DNA of 41,104 nt from Coriobacteriia bacterium (GTDB taxonomy: Bacteria > Actinomycetota > Coriobacteriia > Anaerosomatales > PALSA-660), in the NCBI GenBank assembly GCA_025361505.1, contig JANYKZ010000080.1, positions 1 to 41,104 of the forward strand, written 5' to 3'. The translations under genes were made by a program, and so were the position numbers. Under the pieces are notes generated by a model. The model was given only the letters and a program-made list of their open reading frames with translations. It was not told the origin of the DNA and did not search any database. Each line of letters begins with the position of its first letter. Position 1 is the stretch's first letter. Below, one piece after another: positions 23,296 to 32,170 of this stretch.

Positions 23296-24093
23296 ATGAC
23301 GAAGGACCGGCTGGGCTTCCTGTCCGCTTCCGGGATCGCGATGGCCGGGGTGGTGCTCGCGGTCGTCCTCGTGGCGACGGTCGCCGCGGGTCCCTTCCTC
23401 TTCAGCCCCGGAGATCTGAGCGCCGTCTCCAAGGGACACAGCCTGGGCGGCGTGACCAGCCACGCCCAGTTGGGCGGTCGCTGCGAGGCGTGCCACACCA
23501 TGCCGTGGAGCAGCCGTACCATGGCCGACCGATGCCTCGTCTGCCACGTGGACGTGGCGAGCGAGCTCCAGACGCGCAGCGGTCTGCACGGCTGGCTGGT
23601 CGGAGGCCTGGCCGTGCCGACGTGCAAGGGCTGCCATACCGACCACCGCGGACCGAACGGCGTGCTCAACGACTTCGACCACAGCACGCTGCCGTTCAAG
23701 CTGATCGGCAAGCATGCGGCGGTGCCGTGCGCGGGATGTCATCCCAACCCGAGGTCGCTGCTGGACTTCCAGAACACCCCCAGGGCCTGTTACAGCTGTC
23801 ACGCGAAGGACGACAACCACAAGGGCACGTTCGGGCAACTGTGCGACCAGTGCCACACGCCGGTGAGCTGGGCGAACGCGACGTTCGACCACACAATCTT
23901 CCCGGTCAACCACGGCGGCGACGGCGGCCAGACGGCGACCTGTACCACGTGCCATCCCAACGGAGTCACCACCTACACGTGCTACGGCTGCCACCAGCAC
24001 ACGCCGGCGGGGATCCAGGCCACACATCGCGGACGGCCCAACATCGACAACTGCGTGGCCTGTCACGCGGGCGGCCGCGGGGGCGGCGACTGA
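23296..24093 (+). CDS. nonahaem cytochrome c, membrane-anchored or secreted
   Basis: A 265-residue protein with an N-terminal hydrophobic helix (about 14-37) that may be an uncleaved anchor, then nine CXXCH motifs (CEACH, CLVCH, CKGCH, CAGCH, CYSCH, CDQCH, CTTCH, CYGCH, CVACH). Segments such as HSTLPFKLIGKHAAVPCAGCHPN and DDNHKGTFGQLCDQCHTP match the repeated unit of class III/cytochrome c7-type multiheme proteins. It is distinct from the NapC-like trio on the other strand. The ATG at 23296 has a G-rich ribosome-binding site; an ATG at 23275 overlapping the previous stop lacks one. Confidence 0.92.
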   Translation: MTKDRLGFLSASGIAMAGVVLAVVLVATVAAGPFLFSPGDLSAVSKGHSLGGVTSHAQLGGRCEACHTMPWSSRTMADRCLVCHVDVASELQTRSGLHGWLVGGLAVPTCKGCHTDHRGPNGVLNDFDHSTLPFKLIGKHAAVPCAGCHPNPRSLLDFQNTPRACYSCHAKDDNHKGTFGQLCDQCHTPVSWANATFDHTIFPVNHGGDGGQTATCTTCHPNGVTTYTCYGCHQHTPAGIQATHRGRPNIDNCVACHAGGRGGGD

Positions 24094-24159
24094 GGCGGAG
24101 CCCGATCCTCGCCCCGAGGCCCGGACCTTTCCGCGTCATGGCCTCCGTCTTGCTATAAG

Positions 24160-24189
24160 CGATATATCGTGACTTGTCGTCGATAGTGA
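24160..24189. promoter_or_regulatory. AT-rich palindrome and repeats before the MFS gene, possible operator
   Basis: A perfect 10-base palindrome CGATATATCG (24160-24169) stands out in this GC-rich DNA. It is followed by TCGTGAC and, about 20 bases on, GATAGTGAC, making imperfect direct and inverted repeats (TATCG...CGATA). A TACCAT -10-like element lies nearer the gene. A repressor site controlling the exporter is plausible; no regulator gene is adjacent. Confidence 0.4.
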
Positions 24190-24264
24190 CCGGGTACCGC
24201 CGGCGGGGCGAGAGGCGCGTGCTACCATCCCCGAACCCCGACCGCCGCCCTCCCGGAGGACCAC

Positions 24265-25491
24265 TTGACCGCCACACCCTCGCAGGTGACCAAAGGCTCG
24301 CTCTTGCTCATCTTCGTCATCGCGTTCCTCAACATGATGGGGGCGACCGTCGTGATGCCCGTGCTGCCGTTCATCACGCAGCGCTACGTGCAGGACCCGG
24401 CGGCGGTTGCGCTGTGGGTCGGCCTCCTCGCTTCGACCTACTCGCTATGCTCCCTGCTGGCCGCTCCGGCGCTGGGTGCGCTCTCGGACCGTCTCGGGCG
24501 CAAGCCCGTGCTGCTGGTGTGCCTCGTGGGATCCGCGGTCGGGTACGTCATCTTCGGCATCGGCGGAGCGATCTGGGTGCTGCTGCTTGGACGTGTGATC
24601 GACGGCCTGACCGGCGGCAACATCTCCACGATCTTCGCCTATCTCGCTGACGTGACGCCTCCTGAGGAGCGTGCCGCCCGCTTCGGACTCACGGGGGCGA
24701 TCATGGGGGCCGGGTTCATGGTGGGGCCGGCGATCGGTGGCCTGCTCGCCCAGTTCGGCCTCGCCACCCCCGTCTACGTCGCTGCGGCCGTCTCGCTCGC
24801 GACCGCGGCGCTCTCGCTCCTCGTTCTGCCCGAGAGCCTCGACCCGGCGCACCGCACGTCGACCTTCACCTTCAAGGATGTCCATCCGCTCGCTGCCATC
24901 GGCGACGCGCTCAAGCGTCCCGGGCTGCGGCCGCTGTTGCTGGGCGTGCTCCTCATCAGCATCCCGATGGCCGGCCTGCAGACCAACCTCGGCGTGTACG
25001 CCAAGGACGTCATCGGCTGGGGCCCGGTCCAGGTCGGGCTGCTGCTGTTCGGCGTCGGGATCGTCGACATCGTGGTCCAGGGAGGTCTGCTGCGCTTCCT
25101 GCTCCCCCGTATCGGAGAACGCGGGGTCGTCCTCGCCGGGATGATCGGCCAGGGCGTGGGCTACGCGATCCTCGCGATCGTCGGAACGTTCCTCTCGATG
25201 CCGTGGCTGTTCATCCTCGGGGCGCTGCTCTTCTCGGCCAGTGAGGGCGGATCCGGTCCGGCTATCCAGGGTCTCATCTCGGCCGAGGTGTCGCACCGCG
25301 AACAGGGGTGGGTCATGGGCGCGATCCAGTCCATGAACTCGGGGGCGCGCGTCGTCGGGCCGCTGCTCGCCGGGGCGCTCTATGCGCTGCTGGGACACTC
25401 GTCGCCGTACTGGTTCGGACTCGTCGTGATCACGGTGCTGATCGTGTTCGCGGTGCCGATCCTGCGAAAGCACTCCGCGGCGGCCGCGTAG
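24265..25491 (+). CDS. MFS transporter, TetA-like drug:proton antiporter family
   Basis: A 408-residue protein with about 12 membrane segments. The loop between segments 2 and 3 carries APALGALSDRLGRKPVLL, the MFS signature, and segment 5 has GAIMGAGFMVGPAIGG, the antiporter motif C, so it is probably an exporter. The first half resembles tetracycline/multidrug exporters (VVMPVLPF near the N-terminus). The TTG start has GGAGGA four bases upstream. Monocistronic, closed by a strong terminator. The substrate is not evident. Confidence 0.9.
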   Translation: MTATPSQVTKGSLLLIFVIAFLNMMGATVVMPVLPFITQRYVQDPAAVALWVGLLASTYSLCSLLAAPALGALSDRLGRKPVLLVCLVGSAVGYVIFGIGGAIWVLLLGRVIDGLTGGNISTIFAYLADVTPPEERAARFGLTGAIMGAGFMVGPAIGGLLAQFGLATPVYVAAAVSLATAALSLLVLPESLDPAHRTSTFTFKDVHPLAAIGDALKRPGLRPLLLGVLLISIPMAGLQTNLGVYAKDVIGWGPVQVGLLLFGVGIVDIVVQGGLLRFLLPRIGERGVVLAGMIGQGVGYAILAIVGTFLSMPWLFILGALLFSASEGGSGPAIQGLISAEVSHREQGWVMGAIQSMNSGARVVGPLLAGALYALLGHSSPYWFGLVVITVLIVFAVPILRKHSAAAA

Positions 25492-25517
25492 GCGTGTAGG
25501 CCGCACCCGCACGACGC

Positions 25518-25547
25518 AGGCCCGCCCCTCTCGAGAGGGGCGGGCCT
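25518..25547. terminator. strong bidirectional terminator between the MFS and CreD-like genes
   Basis: A perfect 15-base inverted repeat (AGGCCCGCCCCTCTC and its complement, centre TCGA) followed by TTCT on the plus strand. It lies between two convergent genes. Confidence 0.88.
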
Positions 25548-25580
25548 TCTCGATGCGCGTTCTCGACGGTGGCTGAGGCC

Positions 25581-26834
25581 TCAGGCCCTGGGTGCGGGCG
25601 GCGGTCCCGTGGGGGCCTGTGGCACCGCCGGAGGCGCGGGCCAGTCCGATTGCGGCATCCGTGGCGGCTTCATGGGGAAGACCGACTCCCAGTCGACCCG
25701 GGCGGTCTTGCCCATGAAGAACGCGAGCGTCAGCACCGAGCCGACCGTGACGGCGAGCCCGGTGATCCCGCTGAAGAAGAAGCTGTAGCTGAAGAGCACG
25801 AGGAACAGCAGCTGGCACACCGCGATCTCGACGAGCGCACGGCTCCTCCCCACGACGACCCACAGGTACCCGACCACGAGGGCGACCGACGTGACCGCGG
25901 CGATCGAGAAGGCGACGTTGATGTCCACCTGGTCCGCAAGATAGGCGAGCAGCAGGTCGAAGGCGAAGAACGCGGCGGCCAGGAAACCGTAGTGGACCGG
26001 GTGCAGCTTGAGCTTGCTGGTGGCGGTGAGGAGGACCAGCGCCGCGAAGAAGAAGAGGAGCGAGACGGGCGCGAACGCCGTGATACGTGCCACCAGCGGG
26101 CCGGGGTTCGGCGGCACCGGCATCACGATGCCGATCGGCCGGCCGCTCACGACACTGGAGTAGTTCCAGACGAGGTCCCACCCGGCGTCGGTCTTGGTGG
26201 AGGAGGTCGGCGACACGCCGTCGGCCGGGTAGTCGATCGTCGCGAAGTCGGTCGCCATGGCCAGGTTGAAGTCACGCACGACCCCCGCCCCGCCCGGACT
26301 CGGCACGTACGTCCAGCGGTCCATCCCGTTGGTGCGATAGCCCGTCACGACCGACGCGGTCGCGCCGGGGAGCACCTTGAAGGATGCGTACGCCTTGCCT
26401 TCGCGGTAGACGACCGGCACCTCCGAGCCGTCGACCTTGACCGCGAACCCGTCGTAGGTGCCTTCTGCGTCAGGGAACGCGAACGTCATCGTCGCGTCGA
26501 CCGCGTGGTCGACGGGGTTCTTCACCTTGTACGTGGCCTTGAAGTCGACGACGTAGGTCGCGTACCACAGCAGCCCCTTGCGGCGCTGGGTGAGCTTGAA
26601 TCCGGCCGCGATGTCGCTCCCCGCGACGTCCATGGAGCTCGCCGTCACCCCCGGCGAGTACCTGAAGGTCGGAGCCGTCTGCGTCTGGGCCGCCCCCCAC
26701 AGGCCTCCGACGGTGTCACCCAGACGATCGTCGGTCGAGGCGCTCCTGATCTGGACCGAGCCGGCGAGCACCATCCAGGCGCAGGCCGCCAGCACGAAGA
26801 TCACACCGATCGCGAACAACCGCTTGCCTGACAT
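25581..26834 (-). CDS. CreD-like inner membrane protein
   Basis: A 417-residue protein. An N-terminal membrane helix (about 5-24) is followed by a large extracytoplasmic beta-rich domain (about 25-255; GLLWYATYVVDFKATYKVKNP, TMTFAFPDAEGTYDGF). Five or six membrane segments (about 262-375) follow, with a proline-rich cytosolic tail (PPRMPQSDWPAPPAVPQAP). The layout and the FAFDLLLAYLADQVDINVAF segment resemble the CreD cell-envelope protein family, whose biochemical role is unclear. GGGGGA lies before the ATG and TATGGT (26889-26884, minus strand) is a candidate -10. The match to CreD is at the level of architecture and should be treated as family-level. Confidence 0.7.
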   Translation of the reverse strand: MSGKRLFAIGVIFVLAACAWMVLAGSVQIRSASTDDRLGDTVGGLWGAAQTQTAPTFRYSPGVTASSMDVAGSDIAAGFKLTQRRKGLLWYATYVVDFKATYKVKNPVDHAVDATMTFAFPDAEGTYDGFAVKVDGSEVPVVYREGKAYASFKVLPGATASVVTGYRTNGMDRWTYVPSPGGAGVVRDFNLAMATDFATIDYPADGVSPTSSTKTDAGWDLVWNYSSVVSGRPIGIVMPVPPNPGPLVARITAFAPVSLLFFFAALVLLTATSKLKLHPVHYGFLAAAFFAFDLLLAYLADQVDINVAFSIAAVTSVALVVGYLWVVVGRSRALVEIAVCQLLFLVLFSYSFFFSGITGLAVTVGSVLTLAFFMGKTARVDWESVFPMKPPRMPQSDWPAPPAVPQAPTGPPPAPRA

Positions 26835-27010
26835 GTGGTCCCCCTGTGATCCGGATGAGTGGCTCGGGATCTTCCCCTCTCCGACCATAGCGGGGCGGCG
26901 TGGCGACACGGCGGCGCCCGGACAACGTTCGTGCAACGACGGAGTGGCGGATGCGTTCCCCCGGGGGTCGACGAGAGATGAGTCGCTGTCTGAACGAGGA
27001 TTCCGGACGG

Positions 27011-27016
27011 AATACT
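27011..27016 (+). promoter_or_regulatory. candidate -10 of the glycosyltransferase/PlsY-like operon
   Basis: AATACT lies 34 bases before the ATG at 27051. It shares ATACT with P1 and P2. No CACAGAAC box is visible upstream and the -35 is weak. The 216 bases between the CreD-like gene and this one contain no other feature I can support. Confidence 0.4.
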
Positions 27017-27050
27017 CGCTAGGTGACGGCGTGCGCCGGGAGGGGGGATC

Positions 27051-28244
27051 ATGCGGGACTGGTATCTCATCGCGCTGGTCTGCGTGAACGTCTACTTCCT
27101 CTTCACGGTCCTGTCGAACATCGCCTACTTCCGCCTCGCCACCGCCAAGCCGCGGATCACCGGCGGGCCGTTCGTGTCGGTGATCGTGCCCGCGCGCAAC
27201 GAGGAACGGTCGGTCGCGCGCTGCGTGGGCTCGCTTCTCGCGCAGGGCTACGCCGACTACGAGGTGATCGTCGTCGACGACGAGTCGACCGACGCGACGG
27301 CCGGGATCGTCGCGGCGCTCGCGGCCGACGACCCGCGTCTTCGACTCGTCCGCGGCGTGCCGCTCCCCGACGGCTGGCTGGGCAAGCCGCATGCGTTGTC
27401 CGAAGGGGCCGCGGTCGCCCGCGGGGAGATCCTCCTCCTCACGGACGCCGACACCGTCCACGATCCGGGCAGCATCTCCTGGGCGGTCACGAACCTCCGG
27501 GACCACCGCGCCGACATCCTCTCCGGCTACCTCGACCAGGAGTACGGCAGCCTGGGCGAGCGGCTCGTCGTCCCGACGATGTACGCGATGATGCTGCTGG
27601 TGCCGTTCTTCCTGCTTCCGCGGACGAGAAGCCCCCGTCTGGCGTTCGCGATCGGCCAGTATGTCGCGCTCCGCCGTGAGGCGCTGGATGGCGTCGGCGG
27701 CTTCGAGGCGATCGGGGACTCGATCACCGACGACATGTCGATGGCGATCCGCATGAAGGAGTTCGGGTACCGCGGCGTCTTCCTCGACGCCAAGGGGATC
27801 GCCGGGTGCCGTCTCTACGACGGGTACCGCGACGCCTTCGAGGGGATCGAACGCTCCATCTACAGCGCGGTCGGCGGTCGCCCCACGGCGGTCCTCGCGA
27901 TCACGGTGATCGTGCTGGGCCTCATCCTGGGACCGGCGGTCTCGGCGCTCTGGGCGAACCTGCATCTCGTCATGTCCGCCGGCCCGCTGACCCTGTCGGT
28001 CGTCCTCTTCGCGGTGCAGTGGGCCCTGCTGGCGTGGGACCGCAACGTGCCCCTGACCGCCGTCGTGCTCTACCCGCTCGTCTTCGTGAACCTGGTCGTC
28101 ATCTTGGCCGCGTCGATGCTGCGCACGGGGTTCGGCCCCGGCGTCGACTGGAAGGGACGGATGGTCCGCGCTCCGGGGAACCCGAACGCCGCGCGCGAGG
28201 CCGACCTGGCCGACGACGCGGGCAGGTCGGGAAGGGTGGGCTAG
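27051..28244 (+). CDS. membrane-bound family-2 glycosyltransferase, CrtQ/HpnB-like
   Basis: A 397-residue protein: N-terminal membrane helix (about 5-26), GT-A domain with VSVIVPARNEERS (42-54), IVVDDEST and the metal-binding DAD at 132-134. GWLGKPHAL (109-115) is a motif characteristic of carotenoid/hopanoid-type glycosyltransferases. The domain continues with SITDDMSMAIRMKEFGYRG. Three C-terminal membrane segments (about 280-365) follow. Such enzymes transfer sugars to lipid-like acceptors at the membrane. GGGAGGGGGG precedes the ATG. The PlsY-like gene begins 2 bases after the stop, suggesting a joint role in a modified or glycosylated lipid (inference). Confidence 0.85.
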   Translation: MRDWYLIALVCVNVYFLFTVLSNIAYFRLATAKPRITGGPFVSVIVPARNEERSVARCVGSLLAQGYADYEVIVVDDESTDATAGIVAALAADDPRLRLVRGVPLPDGWLGKPHALSEGAAVARGEILLLTDADTVHDPGSISWAVTNLRDHRADILSGYLDQEYGSLGERLVVPTMYAMMLLVPFFLLPRTRSPRLAFAIGQYVALRREALDGVGGFEAIGDSITDDMSMAIRMKEFGYRGVFLDAKGIAGCRLYDGYRDAFEGIERSIYSAVGGRPTAVLAITVIVLGLILGPAVSALWANLHLVMSAGPLTLSVVLFAVQWALLAWDRNVPLTAVVLYPLVFVNLVVILAASMLRTGFGPGVDWKGRMVRAPGNPNAAREADLADDAGRSGRVG

Positions 28245-28246
28245 CG

Positions 28247-28891
28247 ATGGCGCTCGAGACCGTGCGCGCGGTGCTCGCGTTCGCGATCGGGCTCGTGCTG
28301 GGGTCGTTCCTCCCGGCCGACGCGCTGGCACGCAGGCGGGGCGTCGACATCCGGTCCTCGGGAGACGGCAACCCGGGCACCGTCAACGCGGTGCGCGTGC
28401 TGGGCTGGGCGCCCGGGCTGATCACGGCCGTCTACGACCTGTCGGTCGGCGTCCTTGCCCTCCGCATCGCGCTGCTGCTCGGTGTCGCGGACGGCCCCGC
28501 GTACCTGACGGGCATCATGACGATCGTCGGGCATCGGTTCCCGGTGGTGCGCGGGTTCCGAGGAGGGGGCCAGGGGATGGCCGCTTCGGCGGGCCTGCTC
28601 CTGTACGGGATCGTGGTCGCCACGTCACGCGGGTGGCTCACGGCGGTCGACATCGCGGCACTGGTCACGGTCCTGCTGGTCACCTTCGGCCTGACCCGGT
28701 CGGACATCGCGATGGCGATCACCATGCTGCCCGTACTTGTGGTCAGGCTGGCGCTCGCCCGAGCGGACCGGCCGTTCCTCGCGTTCATGTGCGCGGTCGC
28801 GGCCTACATCTGGATCGTGCAGGCGTTCGCAGCGCGGAGGTTGTTCGCATCACGGTCCGTCACACCGGCACGTGGCCAAACGCGCGAGTAG
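28247..28891 (+). CDS. divergent PlsY-like glycerol-3-phosphate acyltransferase
   Basis: A 214-residue protein with about five membrane segments. It keeps the first PlsY motif (GSFLPADALARRRGVDIRSS then GDGNPGTVNAVRVLGW) and the second (IVGHRFPVVRGFRGG). The normally lysine-containing FKGGKG loop reads FRGGGQG, with one extra glycine and Gln where Lys is usual. Canonical PlsY acylates glycerol-3-phosphate from acyl-phosphate. The altered loop may mean a different acceptor or altered activity. GAAGGGTGGG precedes the ATG. Co-transcribed with the upstream glycosyltransferase. I would not call it housekeeping plsY without checking for another copy. Confidence 0.8.
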   Translation: MALETVRAVLAFAIGLVLGSFLPADALARRRGVDIRSSGDGNPGTVNAVRVLGWAPGLITAVYDLSVGVLALRIALLLGVADGPAYLTGIMTIVGHRFPVVRGFRGGGQGMAASAGLLLYGIVVATSRGWLTAVDIAALVTVLLVTFGLTRSDIAMAITMLPVLVVRLALARADRPFLAFMCAVAAYIWIVQAFAARRLFASRSVTPARGQTRE

Positions 28892-28904
28892 CAGTCAGGC
28901 GCGT

Positions 28905-29645
28905 CTAGACCCGCGCGGCCGCCACCGCCGCGGCGACGCGCAACGCGCGTCGTGCGGTGCGGGCGGCGCGTCGGCGGAACACCGGAACAAGGTCGCCGAT
29001 CGTGACGATGCTGCCGTGACCCGGGTAGAGGACCTTCGCGCCGGACGCGAGCAGCAGACGCCAGCTCGCGAACATCTCGGGCTCGTCGACCGCCATGATC
29101 GAGAACTCCGGAGGGGTGATCTTCGGGATGCGCCGACCCTGGACGAGGTCGCCGACGAAAGCTGACCCGTCGTCCAGAACGACGGTCAGACACCCGGCGC
29201 TGTGGCCGGGCGTGTAGAGGACGCGGCCCGGAAGGCCGAAGCGGTGGAGGCTCGCGCCGTCCTCGACGGTGGCGACGCGCCGGAGTCCCGGCAGCCTGAG
29301 CTTCGGCACCGCGAACTTCGCGATACGTTCATAGATCTTCCCGAAGAAGTTCAGGCCTGGAGAGATGGCGCTGCCCCCGCTGCGGACGTTGTCGGCCTGC
29401 GAAGGATGGCAGAGGATCGCGCACCCGCTGGCCGCCTGGACCGCGGCGAGCCCACCGGTGTGATCGGGGTGGGCGTGCGTGACGACGGCGAACAGAAGGT
29501 CCCCCGGCTTTCGTCCGATCTCCGCGATGCGCTCGAGGATCTTGTGGCCCGTCCCCGCCATGCCGCCGTCCACGAGGAAGAGAGTCTCGGCGGTCTCGAT
29601 GAGGTAACTGTAGGCCATGAGGCCGGGTATCCGATGGATTCGCAT
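28905..29645 (-). CDS. metallo-beta-lactamase-fold hydrolase
   Basis: A 246-residue MBL protein: MRIHRIPGLMAYSYLIE, LVDGGMAGTG, the metal motif THAHPDHTGG (56-65), later LYTPGHSAGCL, FVGDLV and LYPGHGS. All ligands for a two-metal site appear present, as in glyoxalase-II-like or lactonase-like hydrolases. The start is uncertain: the ATG at 29645 gives the usual family N-terminus but has no ribosome-binding site, while a TTG at 29705 lies 3 bases after the upstream gene's stop and has AGGGG beside it. Probably co-transcribed with the GGDEF-EAL gene upstream. The substrate is unknown. Confidence 0.85.
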   Translation of the reverse strand: MRIHRIPGLMAYSYLIETAETLFLVDGGMAGTGHKILERIAEIGRKPGDLLFAVVTHAHPDHTGGLAAVQAASGCAILCHPSQADNVRSGGSAISPGLNFFGKIYERIAKFAVPKLRLPGLRRVATVEDGASLHRFGLPGRVLYTPGHSAGCLTVVLDDGSAFVGDLVQGRRIPKITPPEFSIMAVDEPEMFASWRLLLASGAKVLYPGHGSIVTIGDLVPVFRRRAARTARRALRVAAAVAAARV

Positions 29646-29708
29646 GGCCGCTTGGGAAGCACCCGCCGTGCCGAGACCGGAGCCGTGCAGGTAACGAAGA
29701 CGCAACCC

Positions 29709-32006
29709 CTAGTGGGGCAAGGCGAACGGCCCTGCGTCGAGGAGCGCCAACAGCTCGTCGAGCGGGACCGGCCTGCTGAAGTAGAAGCCCTGGGCGAAGT
29801 CGCAGCCTTGGTCGCACAGGTAGCGCACGTGTGCCTCCGTCTCCGGTCCCTCGGCGAGGACCTTGGCGCCGACACCGCCGGCGAGCGCGATCGTCGCGTT
29901 CACGATGGCGCAGGCGCTCGGGTCGTCGGGCAGCCCCGACACGAAGCTCCGGTCGATCTTCAGCTTGCTGGGATGGAAGTCCATGACGTAGCTCATCGAC
30001 GCGTATCCCGTTCCGAAGTCGTCGATCGAGACGCTCACGCCCTGAGCCTGCAGGCTCCTGACCTTGACCGCCACGGTCTCGGCTCGTGTCACGATCGCGG
30101 ACTCGGTGATCTCGACCTCGAAGTCGTCGAGTTCGAGACCGGCCGTCTTGATCGCCTCGATCACGACCGCCGCGACGTCCTGCTCCATCCACTGGCCCGC
30201 GGCGACGTTGACCGCCATGGTGAGCCGGTGGCCTGTGTCGGACAGGACCCGCTTGTCGGCGACCGCATGGCGCAGCACCGCGTCGCCGACGTCGATGATG
30301 AGGCTGGAGGACTCGGCGATCGGGATGAACTCGTCCGGCATGATCACGGAGCCGTCCGTGTTCCTCCATCTGACGAGCGCCTCGACCCCGACGATCACCC
30401 CGGTGTGAAGGTCGACCTGCGGCTGATAGACGACGAACAGCCGGTCGTCCTTGAGGGCCTGCCTGAGACAGTCCTCGACCTCGACGCGGTGGCGCAGCTC
30501 GTCCTGGAGACCGGCGCTGTAGAACTCGAACCTGTTCTTGCCGAGGGCCTTCGCCCGGTACATGGCGACGTCGGCGTGCGCGACGAGTTCCTCCCCATCG
30601 GCTCCGTCCTGGGGATACACCGCGACGCCGACGCTCGCAGTGACGTACACCTCGCGGCCGCCGAGTGCGACGGGCTCCGCGATGACGGACAGCAGGCGCT
30701 GCGCGAGGGCGCTCAGGTCCTCGACCCCGGCGTAGTCCGTCGTGATGACGGTGAACTCGTCACCACCCGTGCGCCCGACCGTGTCGGTCTCGCGCACGAC
30801 CGAGAGGCACCGCTCCGCCACCTCGACCAGCAAGCGGTCGCCCGCCGGATGCCCGAGCGTGTCGTTCACGTCCTTGAAGTGGTCGAGATCGAAGTAAAAG
30901 ACCGCCACGGCGCTCTTGTGACGCCTGCTGCGCGCCAGGGCCGTGGCCAACCGGTCGTCGAGCAACGCCCGGTTCGGCAGTCTGGTGAGGGGATCGTGGG
31001 TCGCGAGCCACTCCAAGGCCTCTTCGCCCTGCTTCACGGCGGTGATGTCCGAGAAGACCCCGACATAGTGTGTCGTGTTCCCTCCCTCATCCTTGACCGT
31101 GGAGATGGAGAGCCACTTCGCGACGAGCGAGCCGTCCGATCGCCGGTCCCAGATCTCGCCCTGCCAGCGTCCGGTTCCGAGCAGGGTGCCCCACATCTCC
31201 CGGTAGAAGTCCGGACCGTGCCTTTCCGACTTCAGGATCCGTGGGTTCTTACCGATGACGTCTGCCCTCGTGTATCGGTGGATCGCCAGGTACGCCTCGT
31301 TCACGTCGATGATCGTCCCGTCGGGCGTGGTCACGACGATGCCCTCGCTGGTGGTGTCGTAGACCTTGCCCGCCATGGAGAGGCTCTCGGCGGCGGCGCG
31401 CGCGGTGCTCACCGCAGCGCGCAGACTCCGGGACGACCAGATCAAGAGGCCGCAGGCCGCGGATCCGAACGCCACGAGCATCCCCGCCCGATACCAGAGT
31501 GACGAATCTTGCGGCCCCGCCACGAGCAATCCCGAGGATTCGGCCCACGCCGCCCCGAAGGCGGTCACGGCCCCGGCGACGGTGGCGACGACCGTCTCGC
31601 GCCATCCGAGCAGGACGCCGGCGGTGACGATCGGTACGAGAAGGACCGTGACCGCCGAGGTGGTCACTCCGCCCGACGTGAGCACGAGCACGGTGCCGGC
31701 GACCCAGATGCCACTGGCCATGGCGCGCGCGCCGGCGATCACGTGGCCGGAGCGGACGACTGCCACGGAGACGAGCGAGGACACCCAGACACAGGCCATG
31801 CCGGCGATCAGGGGTCCGGCGCTGCTCCGGATGAACGCGATGAGGAACAGGACGGCAAGCGTGGTGACGACGACCAGGACCGCGGAGACCAGATAGACGA
31901 TCCGCGCGATGTCGCTGAGCCTCTCGTCTCGGAACTCGGGCGGAGTCAGCAGGGAGGCCCCGCCGGCGGACGTGGGGACGGCCAAACCGCTCACCCCCTT
32001 GCGCAA
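29709..32006 (-). CDS. membrane PAS-GGDEF-EAL cyclic-di-GMP protein
   Basis: About 765 residues. Six membrane segments (about 35-192) form an integral sensor region. PAS follows (about 210-330; DTTSEGIVVTTPDGTIIDVNEAYLA), then GGDEF (about 332-498; intact GGDEF at 414-418, FDLDHFKDVNDTLGH) and EAL (about 510-760; VEALVRW at 541-547, IDDFGTGYASMSY, KIDRSFV). Both catalytic sites look usable for making and degrading cyclic di-GMP. The usual EGVET of loop 6 reads EGPET. The TTG at 32006 has AGAGGA upstream; a GTG at 31994 is an alternative. Longer extensions would cross the tRNA gene and are rejected. Confidence 0.9.
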   Translation of the reverse strand: MRKGVSGLAVPTSAGGASLLTPPEFRDERLSDIARIVYLVSAVLVVVTTLAVLFLIAFIRSSAGPLIAGMACVWVSSLVSVAVVRSGHVIAGARAMASGIWVAGTVLVLTSGGVTTSAVTVLLVPIVTAGVLLGWRETVVATVAGAVTAFGAAWAESSGLLVAGPQDSSLWYRAGMLVAFGSAACGLLIWSSRSLRAAVSTARAAAESLSMAGKVYDTTSEGIVVTTPDGTIIDVNEAYLAIHRYTRADVIGKNPRILKSERHGPDFYREMWGTLLGTGRWQGEIWDRRSDGSLVAKWLSISTVKDEGGNTTHYVGVFSDITAVKQGEEALEWLATHDPLTRLPNRALLDDRLATALARSRRHKSAVAVFYFDLDHFKDVNDTLGHPAGDRLLVEVAERCLSVVRETDTVGRTGGDEFTVITTDYAGVEDLSALAQRLLSVIAEPVALGGREVYVTASVGVAVYPQDGADGEELVAHADVAMYRAKALGKNRFEFYSAGLQDELRHRVEVEDCLRQALKDDRLFVVYQPQVDLHTGVIVGVEALVRWRNTDGSVIMPDEFIPIAESSSLIIDVGDAVLRHAVADKRVLSDTGHRLTMAVNVAAGQWMEQDVAAVVIEAIKTAGLELDDFEVEITESAIVTRAETVAVKVRSLQAQGVSVSIDDFGTGYASMSYVMDFHPSKLKIDRSFVSGLPDDPSACAIVNATIALAGGVGAKVLAEGPETEAHVRYLCDQGCDFAQGFYFSRPVPLDELLALLDAGPFALPH

Positions 32007-32117
32007 CCGAGTTCCTCTACAGGCGGCACGGCGGCACGCTCGCCGCCGTCGCACTGTTCCTACCCATAACCCCCGCGGCGTGCCACATCCGCCGCTGTGG
32101 GCAGCACGACGCACGCG

Positions 32118-32156
32118 CGCAGCCCCGGCCTCCCTCATCGGGTGACCGGGGCTGCG
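32118..32156 (-). terminator. terminator hairpin after tRNA-Ser(CGA)
   Basis: A perfect 11-base stem (CGCAGCCCCGG / CCGGGGCTGCG) around a 17-base loop, just 3' of the minus-strand tRNA. There is no U-tract. Confidence 0.6.
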
Positions 32157-32170
32157 TTCGGGATGCGATC

